A stretch of 6,634 nt of DNA, taken from positions 1-6,634 of the forward strand of contig JAQZAY010000214.1 in assembly GCA_029239415.1 (NCBI GenBank), in the 5' to 3' direction. Position 1 is the first letter of the stretch, and each line of letters starts with the position of its first letter. Of this stretch, positions 4,131 to 6,634 are shown piece after piece. The notes below the pieces were generated by a model. That model had not been told where the DNA came from. It was given only the letters and a program-made list of their open reading frames with translations, and did not search any database. A program made the position numbers and the translations under genes. This DNA is from Pseudomonas sp. Its GTDB lineage: Bacteria > Pseudomonadota > Gammaproteobacteria > Pseudomonadales > Pseudomonadaceae.

Positions 4131-5099
4131 ATGGGTCTGTTGATCGACGGTCAGTGGCATGACCAGTGGTACGAAAATGGCAAGGACGGTGCTTTCAAGC
4201 GTGAGGAAGCGCAGCGCCGCGACACCTCGCTGAGCGCCGAAGCAGGACGCTACCACCTGTACGTGTCGCTGGCCTGCCCGTGGGCGCACCGGGCCCTCAT
4301 CCTGCGCAGCCTGAAAGGACTGGAGCCGATCATCGGCGTCTCGGTGGTCAGTTGGCTGATGGGCGAGCGAGGCTGGACGTTCGACCGTGATCACGGGTCC
4401 ACGGGCGATGCCCTCGACGGCCTGCAGTACCTGTATGAGCGCTATACCCAGGACGACCCTCGTTATACCGGACGCGTGACCGTGCCGGTGCTCTGGGACC
4501 GACAGGCGCAACGCATCGTCAATAACGAGTCGGCGGACATCGTGCGACTTTTCAACCACGCCTTCGACACGCTGACGGGCAATGATCTGGACCTGTATCC
4601 TGCGGCACTGCAATCGACCATCGACGGCCTGAATGCGCGCATCTACCCAGCCGTCAACAATGGCGTCTACCGCGCCGGTTTCGCCACCACGCAGCAGGCC
4701 TACGAAGAAGCCTTCGATGCCCTGTTCGCCGAACTCGATAAGCTGGAGCAGTTGCTCGAGCAACAGCGCTACCTGGCTGGGGCCTATCTCACCGAAGCCG
4801 ACATTCGTCTGTTCACCACGCTGGTACGGTTCGATGCCGTCTACCATGGCCACTTCAAGTGCAACCTGCGCCGTATGGTGGACTCCCCGAACCTGTCCAA
4901 CTGGCTGCGCGAGCTGTACCAGTGGCCCGGCGTGGCAGCGACCGTGGACCTGTGGCACATCCAGCATCATTACTATCGAAGCCACCCCACCATCAACCCG
5001 ACCGGTATCGTGCCCAAGGGGCCGCACCTGGACTTCGAGCGCCCTCACGACCGCGAACGCCTGCCCGGCCAGGGCATCTGGCGCCGTACTCAGGCCTGA
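4131..5099 (+). CDS. yqjG: Glutathionyl-hydroquinone reductase (Xi-class glutathione transferase, YqjG/PcpF type)
   Basis: The enzyme reduces glutathionyl-hydroquinones to hydroquinones using glutathione, in the cytosol, as part of quinone detoxification. The 322-aa length agrees with E. coli YqjG (328). The thioredoxin-like N-terminal domain carries the catalytic motif L-A-C-P-W-A-H-R with Cys49, the residue that marks Xi-class (and omega-like) enzymes. Further on are V-P-V-L-W-D (the cis-Pro loop) and N-N-E-S-A-D-I, which binds the glutathione gamma-glutamyl group. The C-terminal all-helical domain includes N-N-G-V-Y-R-A-G-F-A, L-T-E-A-D-I-R-L-F and H-Y-Y-R-S-H-P-T-I-N-P-T-G-I-V-P, all hallmarks of the ECM4/YqjG group. 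A good ribosome site (AAGGAG) supports the start. It follows the tus operon by 81 bases and may have its own control; it converges on cysG across a hairpin. Confidence 0.95.
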   Translation: MGLLIDGQWHDQWYENGKDGAFKREEAQRRDTSLSAEAGRYHLYVSLACPWAHRALILRSLKGLEPIIGVSVVSWLMGERGWTFDRDHGSTGDALDGLQYLYERYTQDDPRYTGRVTVPVLWDRQAQRIVNNESADIVRLFNHAFDTLTGNDLDLYPAALQSTIDGLNARIYPAVNNGVYRAGFATTQQAYEEAFDALFAELDKLEQLLEQQRYLAGAYLTEADIRLFTTLVRFDAVYHGHFKCNLRRMVDSPNLSNWLRELYQWPGVAATVDLWHIQHHYYRSHPTINPTGIVPKGPHLDFERPHDRERLPGQGIWRRTQA

Positions 5100-5101
5100 C
5101 A

Positions 5102-5144
5102 TGACAACGCCGCGACACCCTGCCAGGGTATCGCGGCGTTGTTA
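5102..5144. terminator. Long hairpin between convergent genes, probable bidirectional terminator
   Basis: ACAACGCCGCGA (5104-5115) and TCGCGGCGTTGT (5131-5142) pair perfectly over 12 bp. After one C-A mismatch the stem continues with ACCCT/AGGGT (5117-5121 and 5125-5129) around a three-base GCC loop. One wobble and one A-T pair can extend the base to 5102-5144. The GC-rich core and AT-ended stem, placed in the 58-base gap between two converging stop codons, fit a terminator for both strands. The T-tract is poor on either side (TTGTTA on +, TTGTCAT on -), so efficiency is uncertain. Confidence 0.65.
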
Positions 5145-5157
5145 CCTGTCGGAGGGC

Positions 5158-6549
5158 TCAGTCGTGCTGCGCGCCTTCGAACCAGGCCAGCTTGTCGCGC
5201 AGCTGCACCACTTCACCCACGATGACCAGGGTCGGCGCGTGCACCTCGTGACGCGCGACCAGGTCGGGCAGGTCGGCCAGGGTGCCGACGAACACCCGTT
5301 GATTGCGTGTGGTGCCCTGCTGGACCAGGGCCGCAGGCGTACTGGCAGCACGACCATGGCGAATCAACTCCGCACAGATGGTCGGCAAGCCCACCAGGCC
5401 CATGTAGAACACCAGGGTCTGTGCAGGCGCCACCAGATCGGACCAGGGCAGGTTGCTGCTGCCGTCCTTCAGGTGACCGGTAATGAAGCGCACCGACTGA
5501 GCATGGTCGCGGTGGGTGAGGGGAATCCCTGCGTAGGACGAGCAACCACTGGCCGCCGTGATGCCCGGCACCACCTGGAAGGGGATGCCCTCCTCGGCCA
5601 GTTCCTCGATCTCCTCGCCACCCCGGCCGAAGATGAACGGATCCCCCCCCTTGAGCCGCAGCACACGCTTGCCCTGACGGGCCAGCTCGACCAGCAGCCG
5701 ATTGATCTGTTCCTGCGGCACCGAGTGCTCCGCACGGCGCTTGCCCACGTAGATGCGTTCGGCGTCGCGGCGGCACATGTCGATGATGGCCGGGGCCACC
5801 AGTCGGTCGTAGAGCACCACGTCCGCCTGCTGCATCAGGCGCAGGGCACGGAACGTCAGCAGGTCGGGATCGCCAGGACCGGCGCCGACCAGGTAGACCT
5901 CACCGCCCTGCTGTATCGGCGCGCCATCGACCATGGCCTGCAGCAGACGCTCGGCCTCGCCCCCCTGGCCGGCCAACTGGCGCTCGGCGATCGGCCCCTG
6001 GAAGACAGCCTCCCAGAAACCGCGACGCTGGTTGACGTCCGGGTACAGCGATTTGACCTGATGGCGAAAACGCGCGGCCAGGCCGGCCAGCTCGCCATAG
6101 GCCGCCGGGATCCAGGCTTCGAGCCGCGCCCTGATCAACCGCGCCAGCACGGGCGCATCGCCGCCGCTGGAGACGGCCACCACCAAGGGTGAGCGGTCGA
6201 CGATGGCCGGGAAGATCACCGTGCACAGAGCAGGCGCATCCACCACGTTGACTGGCAGGCTGCGCAGCTGGGCATCGGCCGAGACCTGGGCGTTGAGACC
6301 CGGATCATCGGTGGCGGCGATCACCAGCCGGCAACCGTCCAGGTCGCTGGTCTGGTAACCGCGCACCTGGACTTCGCCGCCGCCTTCGCGCGCCATGGCC
6401 GCCAGTTGCCCGTCGACCTCCGGCGCCACCACGCGCAGCGCCGCGCCGGCATCGGCCAGCAGGCGGGCCTTGCGCAGCGCGATCTCGCCACCGCCGACCA
6501 CCAGCACCCGGGCGCCGTGCAGCTTGTGGAACAGAGGCAGGTAATCCAT
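5158..6549 (-). CDS. cysG: CysG, siroheme synthase (trifunctional)
   Basis: CysG makes siroheme, the cofactor of sulfite and nitrite reductases, from uroporphyrinogen III by two SAM-dependent methylations, NAD-dependent dehydrogenation and iron insertion. The 463-aa protein has both modules. The N-terminal dehydrogenase/ferrochelatase (about 1-205) shows the NAD loop G-G-G-E-I-A (19-24), the catalytic Asp104 in N-V-V-D-A-P and Ser128 in S-S-G-G-D-A-P, both at the same positions as in Salmonella CysG. The C-terminal methyltransferase (about 216-460) starts [11 protein letters not shown] and holds Y247-D248-R249, Lys270 and the SAM-binding [16 protein letters not shown]. The KGGD codons give an eight-G run (5643-5650). 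The ATG begins right after the serS TAA, with a weak ribosome site (GAGG, complement of 6561-6564) 11 bases upstream inside serS, so translation is probably coupled to serS. No key residue is missing. Confidence 0.97.
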   Translation of the reverse strand: MDYLPLFHKLHGARVLVVGGGEIALRKARLLADAGAALRVVAPEVDGQLAAMAREGGGEVQVRGYQTSDLDGCRLVIAATDDPGLNAQVSADAQLRSLPVNVVDAPALCTVIFPAIVDRSPLVVAVSSGGDAPVLARLIRARLEAWIPAAYGELAGLAARFRHQVKSLYPDVNQRRGFWEAVFQGPIAERQLAGQGGEAERLLQAMVDGAPIQQGGEVYLVGAGPGDPDLLTFRALRLMQQADVVLYDRLVAPAIIDMCRRDAERIYVGKRRAEHSVPQEQINRLLVELARQGKRVLRLKGGDPFIFGRGGEEIEELAEEGIPFQVVPGITAASGCSSYAGIPLTHRDHAQSVRFITGHLKDGSSNLPWSDLVAPAQTLVFYMGLVGLPTICAELIRHGRAASTPAALVQQGTTRNQRVFVGTLADLPDLVARHEVHAPTLVIVGEVVQLRDKLAWFEGAQHD

Positions 6550-6634
6550 TTAGCGGATGACCTCGACGCCACCCATGTACGGCTTGAGCACCTCGGGCAC
6601 ACGGATCGAGCCATCGGCCTGCTGGTAGTTCTCC
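6550..6634 (-). CDS. serS: SerS, seryl-tRNA synthetase, C-terminal end only
   Basis: The last 27 codons and the TAA stop are visible; the rest lies beyond the right edge. The tail reads E-N-Y-Q-Q-A-D-G-S-I-R-V-P-E-V-L, then K-P-Y-M-G-G, matching the conserved C-terminus of bacterial seryl-tRNA synthetase (E. coli [20 protein letters not shown]). The enzyme charges tRNA-Ser with serine in the cytoplasm. Its stop abuts the cysG start with no gap, as expected for a serS-cysG unit in Pseudomonas. The visible part is too short to judge anything else about the protein. Confidence 0.93.
   Translation of the reverse strand, partial: ENYQQADGSIRVPEVLKPYMGGVEVIR

Noticed and set aside
2967..5102. 711-codon open frame on the minus strand across the TrpD2-like and glutathione transferase genes
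   Set aside because: It lies antisense to two well-recognised proteins; GC-rich third positions keep stops rare in this frame, and the translation resembles no family.
4633..6192. 519-codon plus-strand frame crossing from the glutathione transferase gene into cysG
   Set aside because: It is out of frame with one gene and antisense to the other, and it runs through the terminator hairpin; composition artefact.

Overview
The window looks like chromosomal DNA from a fluorescent Pseudomonas, probably near the P. putida group. The coding regions are GC-rich, and the gene set and order (tusDCBE, a TrpD2-like gene, a Xi-class glutathione transferase, cysG, serS) match what I know of that genus. The species-level guess comes from overall resemblance and was not computed.

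Left part (1-1669). This is a loose stretch of small or decayed genes on the + strand. It holds a 106-aa protein I do not recognise (14-334), then, after a 3-nt gap, the first 25 or so codons of a GFA-family (glutathione-dependent formaldehyde-activating enzyme-like) gene that breaks off into unrelated sequence (338-469). About 210 bases follow without a convincing gene. Next come a free-standing GAF-domain protein (680-1207) and a 49-aa small protein with a good ribosome binding site (1385-1534). Two strong hairpins lie just before the next operon. I know of a Bax-inhibitor-like yccA gene just upstream of tusD in P. aeruginosa; there is none here.

Middle part (1670-4049). This is a tight operon: tusD, tusC, tusB, tusE and a TrpD2/YbiB-like gene. 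TusC/TusB, TusB/TusE and TusE/TrpD2 overlap by ATGA; TusD/TusC are separated by one base. TusBCD and TusE pass persulfide sulfur to MnmA for 2-thiolation of the wobble uridine in tRNA. The fifth gene belongs to a family described as nucleic-acid binding and lacking normal TrpD chemistry. Its translational coupling to a tRNA-thiolation relay is the most suggestive functional link in the window.

Right part (4131-6634). A glutathionyl-hydroquinone reductase (4131-5099, +) has two competing hairpins in its leader. It converges on cysG (siroheme synthase, 5158-6549, -) across a 58-base gap that holds a long terminator-like hairpin. cysG starts directly at the stop codon of serS, whose last 27 codons enter from the right edge, so serS-cysG look co-transcribed. 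Siroheme serves sulfite and nitrite reductases, so sulfur metabolism recurs across the window.

I do not see a CRISPR array, IS element, prophage, tRNA or obvious novel defence system. The real oddities are modest: gene decay on the left, a small undescribed ORF, structured leaders, and the TrpD2-sulfur relay coupling.
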